NCBI RefSeq assembly: GCF_000212355.1
Contig: NC_015496.1
Span: forward strand, 2,244,501 to 2,308,500
From: Dokdonia sp. 4H-3-7-5
GTDB lineage: Bacteria; Bacteroidota; Bacteroidia; Flavobacteriales; Flavobacteriaceae
Length of the DNA stretch: 64,000 nt
Reading direction: 5' to 3'
Below the pieces are notes generated by a model. The model was not told where the DNA came from. It did not search any database and was given only the letters and a program-made list of their open reading frames with translations. A program made the position numbers and the translations under genes. Below are positions 42,232-51,840 of the stretch, one piece after another; positions within the stretch are counted from its first letter, which is position 1, and every line of letters starts with the position of its first letter.

Positions 42232-45200
42232 TTAGTTTTGTACAATTACCCACTGTCCTTTAGCTAAAAGTGGTTCTGCTTGTTTGAACTTTACCTCCTT
42301 AGTCTCACCGTTCATCACGTTTTTAATAGTAACGCGATCGTTACGACCTATTTTAGGTTGAGACCTTACGATGGTTTCTGTTACTTGCTGCTGTTGTGGC
42401 TGTGTGTTTCCAGCTGCTCTAGCTTCTGTAGAACGCTCATCAAGATTAGGAATTTCTTCCTTTTGCGTCTGCGTTTGCTCACGAGTTTCTCGCACTTGAG
42501 AAGCATCACTTACTTGCTGCTGATTACCTTGAGGAATTTCTCCTTTAAATAAGAAAGAAATTACATCCTTGTTTACTTTATCAATCATCGTTTTGAAAAG
42601 CTCAAAAGCTTCAAACTTATAAATTAATAGAGGATCTTTTTGTTCGTGTACAGCAAGGCGAACACTCTGCTTAAGTTCATCCATCTTACGAAGGTGATCT
42701 TTCCAAGCGTCATCTATTATGGCAAGAGTAATATTCTTTTCAAAATCTGTTACTAGTTGCTTACCATCAGTCTCGTAAGCTTCTTTAAGATTTGTTACTA
42801 CACGTAGTTCTTTAGTTCCATCAGAAAAAGGAACAACAATGCGTTCAAACTTTGCAGCAGGATCTTCATATACTCGCTTGATGATAGGGAATGCAAGGTC
42901 TGCATTCTTAGTCATCTTCTCTCTGTAGTGCTCAAAAGAGGCTTTGTAAATGATATCTGTAAGGTCCTTTGCAGATTTGCTTGCAAACTCACTTTCACTT
43001 ACTGGGCTCGTCATTGAGAAATAACGGATGAGCTCAAATTCAAAGTTCTTATAATCTTGTGCTTGCTTGTTTGACTCAACAATTACCTCAGAAGTATCAT
43101 AAATCATGTTTGCGAGATCTACTCGTAAACGCTCTCCGTAAAGTGCATGGCGACGACGCTTGTATACCACTTCACGTTGCATATTCATCACATCATCATA
43201 CTCAAGAAGGTTCTTACGTACACCAAAGTTGTTTTCCTCTACTTTTTTCTGTGCACGCTCAATAGATTTTGAAATCATTCCGTGTTGGATAACTTCACCT
43301 TCCTTAAGACCCATTCTATCCATCATCTTTGCGATACGCTCAGACCCGAATAGACGCATCAAGTTATCTTCTAGAGACACATAAAACTGTGAGCTTCCTG
43401 GATCTCCTTGACGTCCAGAACGACCACGTAACTGTCTGTCTACACGTCGAGAGTCATGACGCTCTGTACCTATAATAGCAAGACCACCGGCTTTTTTCAC
43501 TTCGTCAGATAATTTAATATCTGTACCACGACCTGCCATGTTTGTAGCAATAGTTACTACGCCTGGATTACCAGCCTCTGCAACAATATCTGCTTCTCTT
43601 TTGTGAAGTTTTGCGTTTAGTACATTGTGAGGAATCTTACGTAGCGTAAGCATTTTTCCAAGTAATTCTGAAATTTCTACAGAGGTCGTACCAATTAGTA
43701 CAGGCCTTCCAGCTTTAGAAAGCTCAGTTACTTCATCAATTACTGCATTATACTTCTCACGTTTAGTCTTATAAACTAAATCGTCTTTATCTTTTCTAGC
43801 AATAGGGCGGTTAGTAGGAATCTCAACAACATCAAGTTTGTAGATTTCCCAAAGTTCGCCAGCCTCTGTTACGGCTGTACCCGTCATACCTGATAATTTG
43901 CGGTACATGCGGAAGTAGTTTTGAAGTGTTACCGTTGCAAATGTTTGCGTAGCATCTTCAATCTTTACATTTTCCTTTGCTTCAATCGCTTGGTGTAGTC
44001 CATCACTGTAGCGACGCCCGTCCATAATACGACCCGTTTGCTCATCTACAATCATCACCTTGTTATCCATTACTACATACTCCGTGTCTTTTTCAAACAA
44101 AGTGTATGCTTTGAGTAATTGGTTCATAGTGTGAATACGCTCAGACTTAATCCCAAAATCTTTAAAAAGCTCTTCTTTTTCGGCAGCTTCTTCTTCTGGT
44201 AATAAGCCTTTTGCTTCTATTTTTCCTATCTCAAGGCCAATTTCTGGCATGGTAAAGAAATCAGGATTTTCTTTTCCAGAAAGTGTTTCAATACCCTTAT
44301 CAGTAAGTTCAATCTGGTTGTTCTTTTCATCAATCGTGAAGTATAGTGCCTCGTCAATTTTTGGCATCTCACGATTGTTATCTTGCATGTAAAAGTTTTC
44401 CGTCTTTTGTAATAACTGACGTATTCCTTCCTCACTTAAATACTTAATAAGTGCTTTGTTTTTAGGTAATCCTCTAAAAACTCGTAGTAATTGTATGCCT
44501 CCTTCTTTAGTATCTCCTGCAGCAATTAATTTTTTTGCTTCTGGAAGTACTTTTACAAGCTCTTGGCGCTGTATGTTTACAATTTTCTCAATCTGTGGTT
44601 TTAGCGCATTAAATTCATGCACATCTCCTTTAGGTACAGGTCCAGAGATAATAAGTGGTGTACGAGCATCATCTACAAGTACAGAATCTACCTCATCTAC
44701 AATCGCATAGTTAGGAGGTCTTTGTACAAGATCTTCCGGTTTATGTGACATGTTATCACGTAGGTAATCAAAACCAAATTCATTGTTAGTACCATATGTA
44801 ATATCTGCAGCATAAGCGGCACGACGTTCTGGACTGTTAGGTCTGTGATAATCGATACAGTCTATTGTCATCCCGTGGAACTGGAATATAGGGGCCATCC
44901 ACGCGCTATCACGTTTTGCTAGGTAATCATTTACAGTTACTAAGTGTATACCGTTTCCAGTAAGTGCATTAAGATATACCGGTAAGGTAGCCACAAGTGT
45001 TTTACCTTCTCCCGTTTGCATCTCTGCAATTTTTCCTTGGTGCATAGCGATACCACCTATGAGCTGTACGTCATAGTGAATCATATCCCATGTTACTTCT
45101 TTACCAGCGGCATCCCAGCTGTTTGCCCAGATTGCTTTATCACCATCTAGTGTTACATAATCTTTTGTTGCACTAAGGAGACGGTCATATTCTGATGCGG

Positions 45201-45594
45201 TAACTTCAAGTGAAGAATTATTAGTAAAACGTTTTGCAGTTTCTTTTACAACGGCAAATGCCTCAGGGAGTATTTCAGTAAGTGTCTTTTCAGATATTTC
45301 GTAAGCTTCATCTTTTAGCTTGTCAATCTCTGCATAAACGTCCTCACGCTCATCAATATCTTCGGTAGCTTCTGCTTTTATTTTTAGCGCTTCGGCAGCG
45401 TCTGTATTTTCCTTAAGCGCAGCGGCTAGCGTTCTTTTGAATTCGTTTGTTTTTTCGCGTAAGCTATCTAGAGATAATTTTTCTAAAGCGGCTTCGTGGG
45501 CTTTGATTTCGGCTACAATAGGAGTAATTGCTCCTACATCTTGTTTAGACTTATCGCCTACAAAAATCTTTAATACATTATCTAAAAATCCCAT
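42232..45594 (-). CDS. secA: SecA protein translocase ATPase
   Basis: 1120-aa SecA, the motor of Sec-dependent export. NBD1 P-loop MQTGEGKTL (~187-195), DEAD-type VDEVDSVLVD (~275-284), NBD2 ATNMAGRGTDIKL and the RGRSGRQGDPG motif VI, then HSD and wing domains (DAWKDHLRKMDELKQSVRLAVHEQKDPL). It is longer than E. coli SecA (901 aa) because of insertions around 330-520, as in other Bacteroidetes. The C-terminal zinc/SecB-binding Cys motif is absent; instead it ends in a Gln-rich linker and a short basic domain. Flanked by terminators, so a single-gene unit. Confidence 0.98.
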   Translation of the reverse strand: MGFLDNVLKIFVGDKSKQDVGAITPIVAEIKAHEAALEKLSLDSLREKTNEFKRTLAAALKENTDAAEALKIKAEATEDIDEREDVYAEIDKLKDEAYEISEKTLTEILPEAFAVVKETAKRFTNNSSLEVTASEYDRLLSATKDYVTLDGDKAIWANSWDAAGKEVTWDMIHYDVQLIGGIAMHQGKIAEMQTGEGKTLVATLPVYLNALTGNGIHLVTVNDYLAKRDSAWMAPIFQFHGMTIDCIDYHRPNSPERRAAYAADITYGTNNEFGFDYLRDNMSHKPEDLVQRPPNYAIVDEVDSVLVDDARTPLIISGPVPKGDVHEFNALKPQIEKIVNIQRQELVKVLPEAKKLIAAGDTKEGGIQLLRVFRGLPKNKALIKYLSEEGIRQLLQKTENFYMQDNNREMPKIDEALYFTIDEKNNQIELTDKGIETLSGKENPDFFTMPEIGLEIGKIEAKGLLPEEEAAEKEELFKDFGIKSERIHTMNQLLKAYTLFEKDTEYVVMDNKVMIVDEQTGRIMDGRRYSDGLHQAIEAKENVKIEDATQTFATVTLQNYFRMYRKLSGMTGTAVTEAGELWEIYKLDVVEIPTNRPIARKDKDDLVYKTKREKYNAVIDEVTELSKAGRPVLIGTTSVEISELLGKMLTLRKIPHNVLNAKLHKREADIVAEAGNPGVVTIATNMAGRGTDIKLSDEVKKAGGLAIIGTERHDSRRVDRQLRGRSGRQGDPGSSQFYVSLEDNLMRLFGSERIAKMMDRMGLKEGEVIQHGMISKSIERAQKKVEENNFGVRKNLLEYDDVMNMQREVVYKRRRHALYGERLRVDLANMIYDTSEVIVESNKQAQDYKNFEFELIRYFSMTSPVSESEFASKSAKDLTDIIYKASFEHYREKMTKNADLAFPIIKRVYEDPAAKFERIVVPFSDGTKELRVVTNLKEAYETDGKQLVTDFEKNITLAIIDDAWKDHLRKMDELKQSVRLAVHEQKDPLLIYKFEAFELFKTMIDKVNKDVISFLFKGEIPQGNQQQVSDASQVRETREQTQTQKEEIPNLDERSTEARAAGNTQPQQQQVTETIVRSQPKIGRNDRVTIKNVMNGETKEVKFKQAEPLLAKGQWVIVQN

Positions 45595-45639
45595 AATATG
45601 GTGTTGTTTTATGTCAATCTTGAACCCGTAAATTTAATC

Positions 45640-45667
45640 AAAAAAAAAGCCTCATAGAGAGACTTTT
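45640..45667 (-). terminator. Probable terminator of DUF2795 gene
   Basis: Weak stem AAAGTCTC-TCTAT-GAGGCTTT followed by a long T-run on the minus strand. Confidence 0.6.
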
Positions 45668-45691
45668 TAGTGTTTTAACGGGTATATTTTT

Positions 45692-45913
45692 TTAATATTC
45701 GTCTTCGTTCCAGAGGTAGTCCTCGTCTGAGGGATAGTCTGGCCAAATCTCTTCGATAGAATCATAAGAGTCACCTTCATCCTCGATAGCTTGTAAATTT
45801 TCTACAACCTCAAGTGGTGCTCCTGTTCTAATCGCATAATCAATCAACTCATCTTTAGTAGCAGGCCAAGGCGCGTCACTTAGGTAAGAAGCTAGTTCAA
45901 GTGTCCAGTACAT
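45692..45913 (-). CDS. DUF2795 small protein
   Basis: 73-aa protein of the DUF2795 family: MYWTLELASYLSDAPWPATKDELIDYAIRTGAP and VVENLQAIED are the conserved core, ending in a very acidic tail (EDYLWNEDEY). Small helical domain of unknown function, common beside secA in flavobacteria. Cytoplasmic. Confidence 0.88.
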   Translation of the reverse strand: MYWTLELASYLSDAPWPATKDELIDYAIRTGAPLEVVENLQAIEDEGDSYDSIEEIWPDYPSDEDYLWNEDEY

Positions 45914-46034
45914 AGCATTTGTGTTTTTAATTTGTGCAAAAATAATTTTTCTAGGCAGAAATGCAAGTGAATTGGTGATTATTTCAAAATAAATGTAAGA
46001 ACGTGGCTTTCAGACCTTGTAAAGTGGTGGTTTA

Positions 46035-46048
46035 CGCTTTCGCGAAAA
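46035..46048. repeat. Iterated palindrome, partial copy
   Basis: CGCTTTCGCGAAAA; right arm degenerate, as at 11853. Confidence 0.7.
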
Positions 46049-46090
46049 TTTTCCATCCTCTTAATATTGATGTTTCCGTAATCTGTACTC

Positions 46091-46666
46091 TTAATCTAGC
46101 TTTGTAGGTATCCATTTAACCTCATCTGCTTGTAAGTCTTTAGACAACTTCCGTGCCAGCACAAATAGGTAGTCAGAAAGACGGTTGAGATATTTAAGAG
46201 TATGTGCGTCAAAGGGCTCTAGTTCATAAAGTGCTGTTGCCAAGCGTTCTGCGCGTCTACATACAGTGCGTGCTACGTGACAATATGACACGGTGGTGTG
46301 TCCTCCAGGGAGCACAAAATGCGTCATTTGAGGTAGTGATGCTTCCATCCAATCTATTTCCTTTTCTAGTAGCTCAATATCTTCCTCATTGATTTTTGGG
46401 ATATTAAGTCTATCCTTTCCATTCTTAAGCACCATTTTTTCAGGATCTGTTGCCAATACAGCACCTACGGTGAATAGCTTATTCTGGATATGCGTGAGTA
46501 TTTCTTTACTACGCACATCGATTTCTTGATCGCGCACTAGCCCTATAAATGAGTTAAGCTCGTCTACAGTACCATAACTGTCTATTCTAATATGATGTTT
46601 TGGGACACGGGTTCCGCCAAATAAAGCGGTAGTTCCTGCATCTCCAGTCTTTGTATATACTTTCAT
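46091..46666 (-). CDS. PduO-type cob(I)alamin adenosyltransferase
   Basis: 191-aa ATP:cob(I)alamin adenosyltransferase, making adenosylcobalamin. N-terminal KTGDAGTTALFGGTRVPK (ATP site, ~5-22), DSYGTVDELNSFIG (~28-41), and RTVCRRAERLATAL (~133-146) with LNRLSDYLFVLAR are diagnostic of the PduO type. Cytoplasmic. Supplies cofactor for methylmalonyl-CoA mutase, consistent with meaB in the window. Confidence 0.94.
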   Translation of the reverse strand: MKVYTKTGDAGTTALFGGTRVPKHHIRIDSYGTVDELNSFIGLVRDQEIDVRSKEILTHIQNKLFTVGAVLATDPEKMVLKNGKDRLNIPKINEEDIELLEKEIDWMEASLPQMTHFVLPGGHTTVSYCHVARTVCRRAERLATALYELEPFDAHTLKYLNRLSDYLFVLARKLSKDLQADEVKWIPTKLD

Positions 46667-46701
46667 TATGTTTTATTATAAACCAGTGTGTTGACTGTTG
46701 T

Positions 46702-46794
46702 TTAAGATTGAGATCTCTTTTTACTAATACTTATGATGATATACCCTATTGCCGTAAGTACTCCAAATAGGATTGCTTTGTAAATAGGATTCAT
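46702..46794 (-). CDS. Small single-span membrane protein, 30 aa
   Basis: Short frame starting MNPIYKAILFGVL and ending SKKRSQS. Residues 5-22 form one hydrophobic span followed by a basic tail, a sensible inside-positive topology. It lies between the adenosyltransferase gene and another small membrane protein on the same strand. No homologue recognised; support is composition and position only. Confidence 0.45.
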   Translation of the reverse strand: MNPIYKAILFGVLTAIGYIIISISKKRSQS

Positions 46795-46860
46795 CTGTAT
46801 TCTTGCATTGCTATTTTCATGATTGAGATCTTGTGAATTTTATAGTCGCAAGCAGAAGAG

Positions 46861-47043
46861 TTATTTGTTTTCTCTTTCCTTCATTTTCTTACTGAGACCT
46901 TCTCCAAATTTGCGCGTCCTTCTCCCACGTTGATTTGTAGTGTTACGTTTACTATTTGCAAATACGAGAAGAAATAAGAGTGCAACTCCTATAATACTCA
47001 CTACAATTTGTGTGATAGGGGAGAGGTTATTAAAAAAATCCAT
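46861..47043 (-). CDS. Small single-span membrane protein, 60 aa
   Basis: 60-aa protein with one membrane span (~11-29) and a strongly basic cytoplasmic tail (RNTTNQRGRRTRKFGEG). Probably an inner-membrane small protein; family unknown. Located upstream of the even smaller frame at 46702 in the same direction, so the two may be cotranscribed. Confidence 0.65.
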   Translation of the reverse strand: MDFFNNLSPITQIVVSIIGVALLFLLVFANSKRNTTNQRGRRTRKFGEGLSKKMKERENK

Positions 47044-47118
47044 CTTACAATTTTTATGTACGTGAAGATAAGTAGGTGCTGTGGTTTTTACAAGAAAACT
47101 ATCTGTATATAATGCATT

Positions 47119-47140
47119 GAAGCGTCCCTAGGGACGCTTC
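47119..47140. terminator. 22-bp perfect palindrome after ABC ATPase gene
   Basis: GAAGCGTCCC/GGGACGCTTC around TA, perfectly symmetrical. It follows the ABC ATPase stop by 20 bp on the minus strand; no good T-run on that side, while the plus side has TTATTTTTT. Confidence 0.6.
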
Positions 47141-47160
47141 ATGTTATTTTTTATAAGTAG

Positions 47161-47853
47161 TTACTTATCTGTTTTTCTAGTGTCACTCTCAATGACTCCA
47201 TCACGCAATCTAATTACACGATGTGCATGCTCTGCAATATCTTCCTCATGTGTAACAAGAATTACGGTATTACCTGCGGCATGTATTGCGTCAAAAAGTG
47301 CCATAATCTCGACACCAGTTTTTGAGTCAAGATTACCTGTAGGCTCATCTGCAAGGATGATGGATGGTTTGTTTACTAGCGCACGACCTACAGCAACACG
47401 TTGTCGTTGCCCTCCAGAGAGTTGGTTAGGTTTGTGGTCCATACGATCTGCAAGACCTACATCTGTAAGTACCTCTTCGGCACGAGCATTACGTGCAGAT
47501 TTTGACATTCCTGCATATACCATTGGTAATGCTACGTTGTCAAGAGCAGTGGTTCTAGGAAGTAAATTAAAAGTTTGAAATACAAAACCTATTTCGGTGT
47601 TACGTACTTCAGCTAGCTCATCATCTGTCATCTGGCTTACGTCACGTCCATTAAGAACATATGATCCAGCGGTAGGTGTGTCAAGGCAGCCTAAAAGATT
47701 CATAAGCGTAGACTTTCCAGAACCAGAAGGTCCCATAAAAGCTACATACTCACCCTTATCAATATCAAGGTCTATACCCTTGAGTACGTGAACAATCTCT
47801 GTCCCTAATGGGAAGTCACGAATGATATTTCTAATTTTAATAAGGTTGCCCAT
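47161..47853 (-). CDS. MacB/LolD-type ABC ATPase
   Basis: 230-aa ATPase of the MacB/LolD family (lipoprotein release or macrolide-type efflux). Walker [10 protein letters not shown] (~41-49), Q-loop [10 protein letters not shown], signature [15 protein letters not shown] (~143-157), Walker [13 protein letters not shown] (~164-175), H-loop VTHEED. No permease gene is next to it, so the partner must be elsewhere. Confidence 0.93.
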   Translation of the reverse strand: MGNLIKIRNIIRDFPLGTEIVHVLKGIDLDIDKGEYVAFMGPSGSGKSTLMNLLGCLDTPTAGSYVLNGRDVSQMTDDELAEVRNTEIGFVFQTFNLLPRTTALDNVALPMVYAGMSKSARNARAEEVLTDVGLADRMDHKPNQLSGGQRQRVAVGRALVNKPSIILADEPTGNLDSKTGVEIMALFDAIHAAGNTVILVTHEEDIAEHAHRVIRLRDGVIESDTRKTDK

Positions 47854-48018
47854 AGAATGTTTGGTTTGCTATTAGAAGAGGTAAACGTCTAAATGTTACA
47901 CAATTTATGTAAAAATTTATCTCGGATACAACAACTATAAGGTTTTAAGAAAAGCGAAGAGAGATGTTTGAACGCTATGGGTTTGAAAACTAGGTCAAGA
48001 TTATTTCGTTTTGTGTAA

Positions 48019-48798
48019 TTATAATCTAATGTAAAAGTCTTCTTTAGCCTGCTGTGGTCTAAAGAATGCCATCCCAAAATGAAAAGCGTCTATGGTCGCA
48101 GATATCTCTGTCATTTTTTTAATGTTATCCCAAGCTTCTGTCATTTCTGGTGACCAGTGAATGTCATCAAACATCCAGACAGTATTGTCTGTTGTTGTGC
48201 TTAGGAGTGATGACACATAATCTAGCGTGGCTTGCTTAGAGTGGTTTCCATCAAAATAGATAAATTCAAACTTTTTGTGATTGTGTTTTACAATCTCATC
48301 ATTAAAATCTCCTACACAAAGCGTTACGTTAGTAACATTTGCTGCATCTAGCTCCTTCCTTGCTATGGCAGCAGTATTGGGGCAACCTTCTATAGTAGTG
48401 ACATGCGCCGTGTTCTGAATCGCTAGTGCTGCAGTTGCAACACCAAGCGAAGTGCCTAGTTCTAACACTTCTTTAGGCTGAAAGTATGCCATAAGTCGCT
48501 GTAATAATAGTACTCTTTTATGTGTAGCACCGGCGTACCTAGCAATATCTTTTACTTCTCGTTGAGCAGATTTAAATACTCTAGAGCCTGCGCCATAGTC
48601 CATCACCTCTATACTAGTCTCATTATCTAGTAATGCTTTTTTATAGGTATTGATTTTTTGTGAAATAGCAGGATCCGACTTTCCTCTCAATACTTCCTTC
48701 TCTAGTTTAAAAATAAAAGGAGAGTGTATTCCATGAAGGTGGAACGTCTTAGGAAGCCATTTTAGGTAAGCGAGTATGGAGTGTTTGTACTGGTTCAC
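48019..48798 (-). CDS. Class I SAM-dependent methyltransferase
   Basis: 259-aa methyltransferase with the Rossmann motif VLELGTSLGVATAALA (~106-121), motif II TTIEGCP and acidic loop FIYFDGNHS (~177-185), plus FDDIHWS. The pattern resembles O-methyltransferase family 3 or related flavobacterial enzymes. An N-terminal ~90-residue helical region (LPKTFHLHGIHSPFIFKL) is typical for the Bacteroidetes subgroup. Substrate unknown. Confidence 0.85.
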   Translation of the reverse strand: MNQYKHSILAYLKWLPKTFHLHGIHSPFIFKLEKEVLRGKSDPAISQKINTYKKALLDNETSIEVMDYGAGSRVFKSAQREVKDIARYAGATHKRVLLLQRLMAYFQPKEVLELGTSLGVATAALAIQNTAHVTTIEGCPNTAAIARKELDAANVTNVTLCVGDFNDEIVKHNHKKFEFIYFDGNHSKQATLDYVSSLLSTTTDNTVWMFDDIHWSPEMTEAWDNIKKMTEISATIDAFHFGMAFFRPQQAKEDFYIRL

Positions 48799-48859
48799 TT
48801 TATAGAATGTGAGCTATTGTATGGTCTTTATTATGGTAAAGATTGTCGTTTGTAATTGC

Positions 48860-50779
48860 TTATCCTTCCATTTTAGACGATAATTCAAACCATCGTTCCT
48901 CTTTTAAGGCAATCGCATCTATGATTTTTTGCAATTTCAGACTTTCTTCGGTGATTTGATCTTGAGTAAGATCAGGATTTAAAAAGAGTTTTTGCTTGTC
49001 TTCTTTCTCGCGTTCTAGTTTTGCAATCTCACGTTCTAACTTTGCGTGTTCTTTCTGCTCGTTAAAGGTTATCGTTCCTGTATGCTGTTCCTCTTTCCAA
49101 GACTTAGTTTCGGTAGCGGTTTCTCCTATGGAGGCATTAAATTTTTGTTTATTCTCTATTTGAGATTGTTCTTTTTCTGCTTTCGCGAAAGCGTTACTTA
49201 TCCCACCCTCATAAGCTCTAAAATCTGAGTAATTACCTGGAAAATCTTCTACCACGGCATCTCCTTTAAAAACAAAAAGGTGATCTACAATCTTATCCAT
49301 AAAGTAACGGTCGTGAGAAACCACTACGAGGCAACCTGGGAAATCAAGTAAAAATTGCTCAAGTACGTTGAGCGTTACAACGTCTAGATCATTTGTAGGT
49401 TCATCGAGAATCAAGAAGTTAGGATTCTGGATAAAAATAGTACACAAGTAAAGGCGCTTGCGCTCTCCACCACTTAATCGCTCTACAAAATCATATTGCT
49501 TCTTGCGGTCAAATAAGAAACGCTCTAATAACTGCCCAGCAGAAATGGTTCTTCCCTTTTTAAGAGGAATGTGATCTCCGTATTCTTTTATAACATCAAT
49601 TACTTTTTGACCTTCTTTGATGTTAATTCCCTTCTGCGTGTAGTAACCAAATTTTACAGTTTCTCCTACAATCACTTTTCCAGAATCTGGAGCTAGCTCG
49701 CCAGTGATCATATTAAGGAAGGTGGTTTTACCAGTTCCATTTTTACCTATGATCCCTACGCGCTCCCCAGTTTTAAATACATACTCAAATTGATCAAGTA
49801 ATTTAAGATCTCCAAAAGATTTGCTGATTTTATGAAACTCGAGAATCTTACTCCCCATACGCTCCATATTAATCTCTAGTTGTACAGTGTGGTCATTGCG
49901 ACGCTCATGGGCGCGAGATTTAATCTCTGCAAAGTCGTCTATGCGAGACTTTGATTTTGTGGTACGAGCCTTAGGTTGGCGACGCATCCACTCTAATTCT
50001 TTTTTATAAAGCTGCTTTGCTTTTCCAGTCTCTGTCTCCCATGCTGCTACACGAGCATCTTTATTCTCTAGGTAATAGGCATAATTTCCTTTGTAGCTGT
50101 AAAGCACGCCACCCTCAAGTTCTACAATCTCATTACATACATTTTCTAGAAAGTAACGGTCGTGTGTTACCATGAATAAAGTGATATTCTCTGAGCGGAA
50201 ATATTCTTCCAGCCATTCTATCATCTCAAGGTCAAGGTGGTTAGTAGGCTCATCTAGTATGGCTAGATCTGGCTTGGTAAGCATCATTTGAGCAAGTGCA
50301 AGACGCTTTTTTTGCCCACCACTGAGTAGCTCAACTTTGCGATCCATATCGTCAAGTTTTAACTTGAATAGGATTTGTTTGTATTGCGTTTCAAAATCCC
50401 ATGCTTGTGCAGCTTCCATGGCGTCAAACGCTTTTTGATACGCATCTGCATCCTCCATATTGAGAAGTGCCTTCTCATAGTTTGCAATGGTTTTAAGGAT
50501 AGGGTTATCGTGAGCAAATATGGTTTCCTCCACCGTAAGATTAGGATCCAGGTCTGGCTCTTGTGGTAGAAACGAAATTACAATTCCTTTTCTACTCACT
50601 ACTTGTCCATCATCTGGAGCTTCTAGTCCTGCTATGATGTTAAGGAGAGAGGTTTTACCTGTTCCATTTTTGGCAACAAAGCCTATTTTTTGATCTTTAT
50701 TAATACCGAAGGCGATATTTTTAAAAAGGTGATGTTCACCAAAAGATTTTGATACGTTTTCTACAGAGAGGTAATTCAT
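48860..50779 (-). CDS. ABC-F family ATPase (Uup-like)
   Basis: 639-aa ABC-F protein with two ABC domains and no membrane span; such proteins act on ribosomes. Start is ATG 50779 (MNYLSVENVSKSFGEH); seven residues of upstream frame are unlikely coding. First Walker A GKNGTGKT-like motif AKNGTGKTS (~33-41), signature LSGGQKKRLALAQ; second GKNGTGKTTF (~336) with LSGGERKRLYL. A C-terminal coiled-coil (~555-635) as in Uup. A palindrome copy at 49179 encodes AFAKA in the linker before that tail. Confidence 0.93.
   Translation of the reverse strand: MNYLSVENVSKSFGEHHLFKNIAFGINKDQKIGFVAKNGTGKTSLLNIIAGLEAPDDGQVVSRKGIVISFLPQEPDLDPNLTVEETIFAHDNPILKTIANYEKALLNMEDADAYQKAFDAMEAAQAWDFETQYKQILFKLKLDDMDRKVELLSGGQKKRLALAQMMLTKPDLAILDEPTNHLDLEMIEWLEEYFRSENITLFMVTHDRYFLENVCNEIVELEGGVLYSYKGNYAYYLENKDARVAAWETETGKAKQLYKKELEWMRRQPKARTTKSKSRIDDFAEIKSRAHERRNDHTVQLEINMERMGSKILEFHKISKSFGDLKLLDQFEYVFKTGERVGIIGKNGTGKTTFLNMITGELAPDSGKVIVGETVKFGYYTQKGINIKEGQKVIDVIKEYGDHIPLKKGRTISAGQLLERFLFDRKKQYDFVERLSGGERKRLYLCTIFIQNPNFLILDEPTNDLDVVTLNVLEQFLLDFPGCLVVVSHDRYFMDKIVDHLFVFKGDAVVEDFPGNYSDFRAYEGGISNAFAKAEKEQSQIENKQKFNASIGETATETKSWKEEQHTGTITFNEQKEHAKLEREIAKLEREKEDKQKLFLNPDLTQDQITEESLKLQKIIDAIALKEERWFELSSKMEG
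49179..49193. repeat. Iterated palindrome copy, 15 of 16, coding
   Basis: Minus-strand gene reads N-AFAKA-E in the linker before the C-terminal coiled coil. Confidence 0.93.
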
Positions 50780-50874
50780 CAGGAAATAGTGTAGATGCAA
50801 TACGTTGCACCATTTACGATTAGTTGGTCACATGAGTGGTCAACCAGTTTTTTAGTATTATGGGTATGCGTTTA

Positions 50875-50889
50875 CGCTTTCGCGAAAGC
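50875..50889. repeat. Iterated palindrome copy, 15 of 16
   Basis: CGCTTTCGCGAAAGC between the divergent ABC-F and polysaccharide-export genes. Confidence 0.93.
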
Positions 50890-51023
50890 AAAAATAACGC
50901 TTACAAATAGAAATAACTTGATTTTAAGTCGTTGCGTAGCATTGTTTTTAATTAATTTCTGATAATTTTAAGCTAATAACTAAGCATCCATCTGTGAACG
51001 TTTTATTTTTATCGATGAAATGC

Positions 51024-51031
51024 TATATTTG
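51024..51031 (+). promoter_or_regulatory. -7 box of polysaccharide locus
   Basis: TATATTTG; predicted start near 51036, 16 nt before the first gene of the export operon. No clear -33 TTTG. Confidence 0.55.
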
Positions 51032-51051
51032 TGATGCCTAACTTTACATAA

Positions 51052-51837
51052 ATGAGATACCCAATCATACTGCTTTTACTCGTAATTATCGCGAGTACAG
51101 CTTCTTGTGTGCCCCTTAAAGACATCACCTATTTGCGCGAGACAGAGCGCGCTACAGACAGTATTGTATCTCTACAGCAACAGCAACCACCATACCGAGT
51201 ACAAATAGGCGATATATTGAGTATCCGCTTGAAGGCATTGGATCAACAATTGGTTGACTTTTTTAATCCTTCCAGCAATGGAGGCGTATCTCTTGATGAA
51301 GGTTTTTATTATGATGGCTTTGCCATAGATACTCATGGAAACATCCGCGTTCCAGAGTTAGGAGAAATTAATGTCTTAGGTAGAACAACCGACGAGATAA
51401 GAGAAATTATAGAAAAAAGACTTCTAGCCGATTATATAAAAGATGAGGCCGATTTATTTGTTACTGTAAAACTACCAGGAATACGATATACTCTGGTAGG
51501 AGAGATAGGAGCCTCTGGAACTCAAAACGTGCTTGCAGAGAAAGTATCCATACTTGAGGCGATAGCAAATGCTGGAGGTGTGCCACTTACGGGTGACCTT
51601 ACAGATGTACTTATTATAAGACAATATCCAGGAGGGCAACGTGTACACCATGTGGATCTTACAACTATAGATGTGATGCAGTCACCTTACTACTACATAC
51701 AACCTAATGATATTATAACAGTAAACCCGTTACCTCAAAAGGCTATAGGTATAGGTACTACCGGGCTACAGGCATTTACTACCATCTTAGGATTAGTGAC
51801 GACGCTAGCCTCTGTAATATTACTAGCAACCCGATAA
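51052..51837 (+). CDS. Wza-like polysaccharide export lipoprotein
   Basis: 261-aa outer-membrane export protein. Lipobox ASTASC (Cys19); the Poly_export domain begins PPYRVQIGDILSIRL (~46-60) and is followed by one SLBB-like domain (GIRYTLVGEIGASG, ~145-158). The C-terminal hydrophobic segment (~238-258) probably inserts in the outer membrane. Starts the capsule/exopolysaccharide locus; the Wzc-like gene follows within 4 bp. Confidence 0.92.
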   Translation: MRYPIILLLLVIIASTASCVPLKDITYLRETERATDSIVSLQQQQPPYRVQIGDILSIRLKALDQQLVDFFNPSSNGGVSLDEGFYYDGFAIDTHGNIRVPELGEINVLGRTTDEIREIIEKRLLADYIKDEADLFVTVKLPGIRYTLVGEIGASGTQNVLAEKVSILEAIANAGGVPLTGDLTDVLIIRQYPGGQRVHHVDLTTIDVMQSPYYYIQPNDIITVNPLPQKAIGIGTTGLQAFTTILGLVTTLASVILLATR

Positions 51838-51840
51838 GTG

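Noticed and set aside
42232-45594. SecA lacking the C-terminal zinc motif as a truncation
   Set aside because: The protein ends with a proper basic domain and terminator, and the missing SecB-binding motif is usual in this phylum.
50823-50855. Plus-strand hairpin with T-run between divergent genes
   Set aside because: Stem relies on two wobble pairs and no plus-strand gene ends there; could equally be an operator dyad. Not called.
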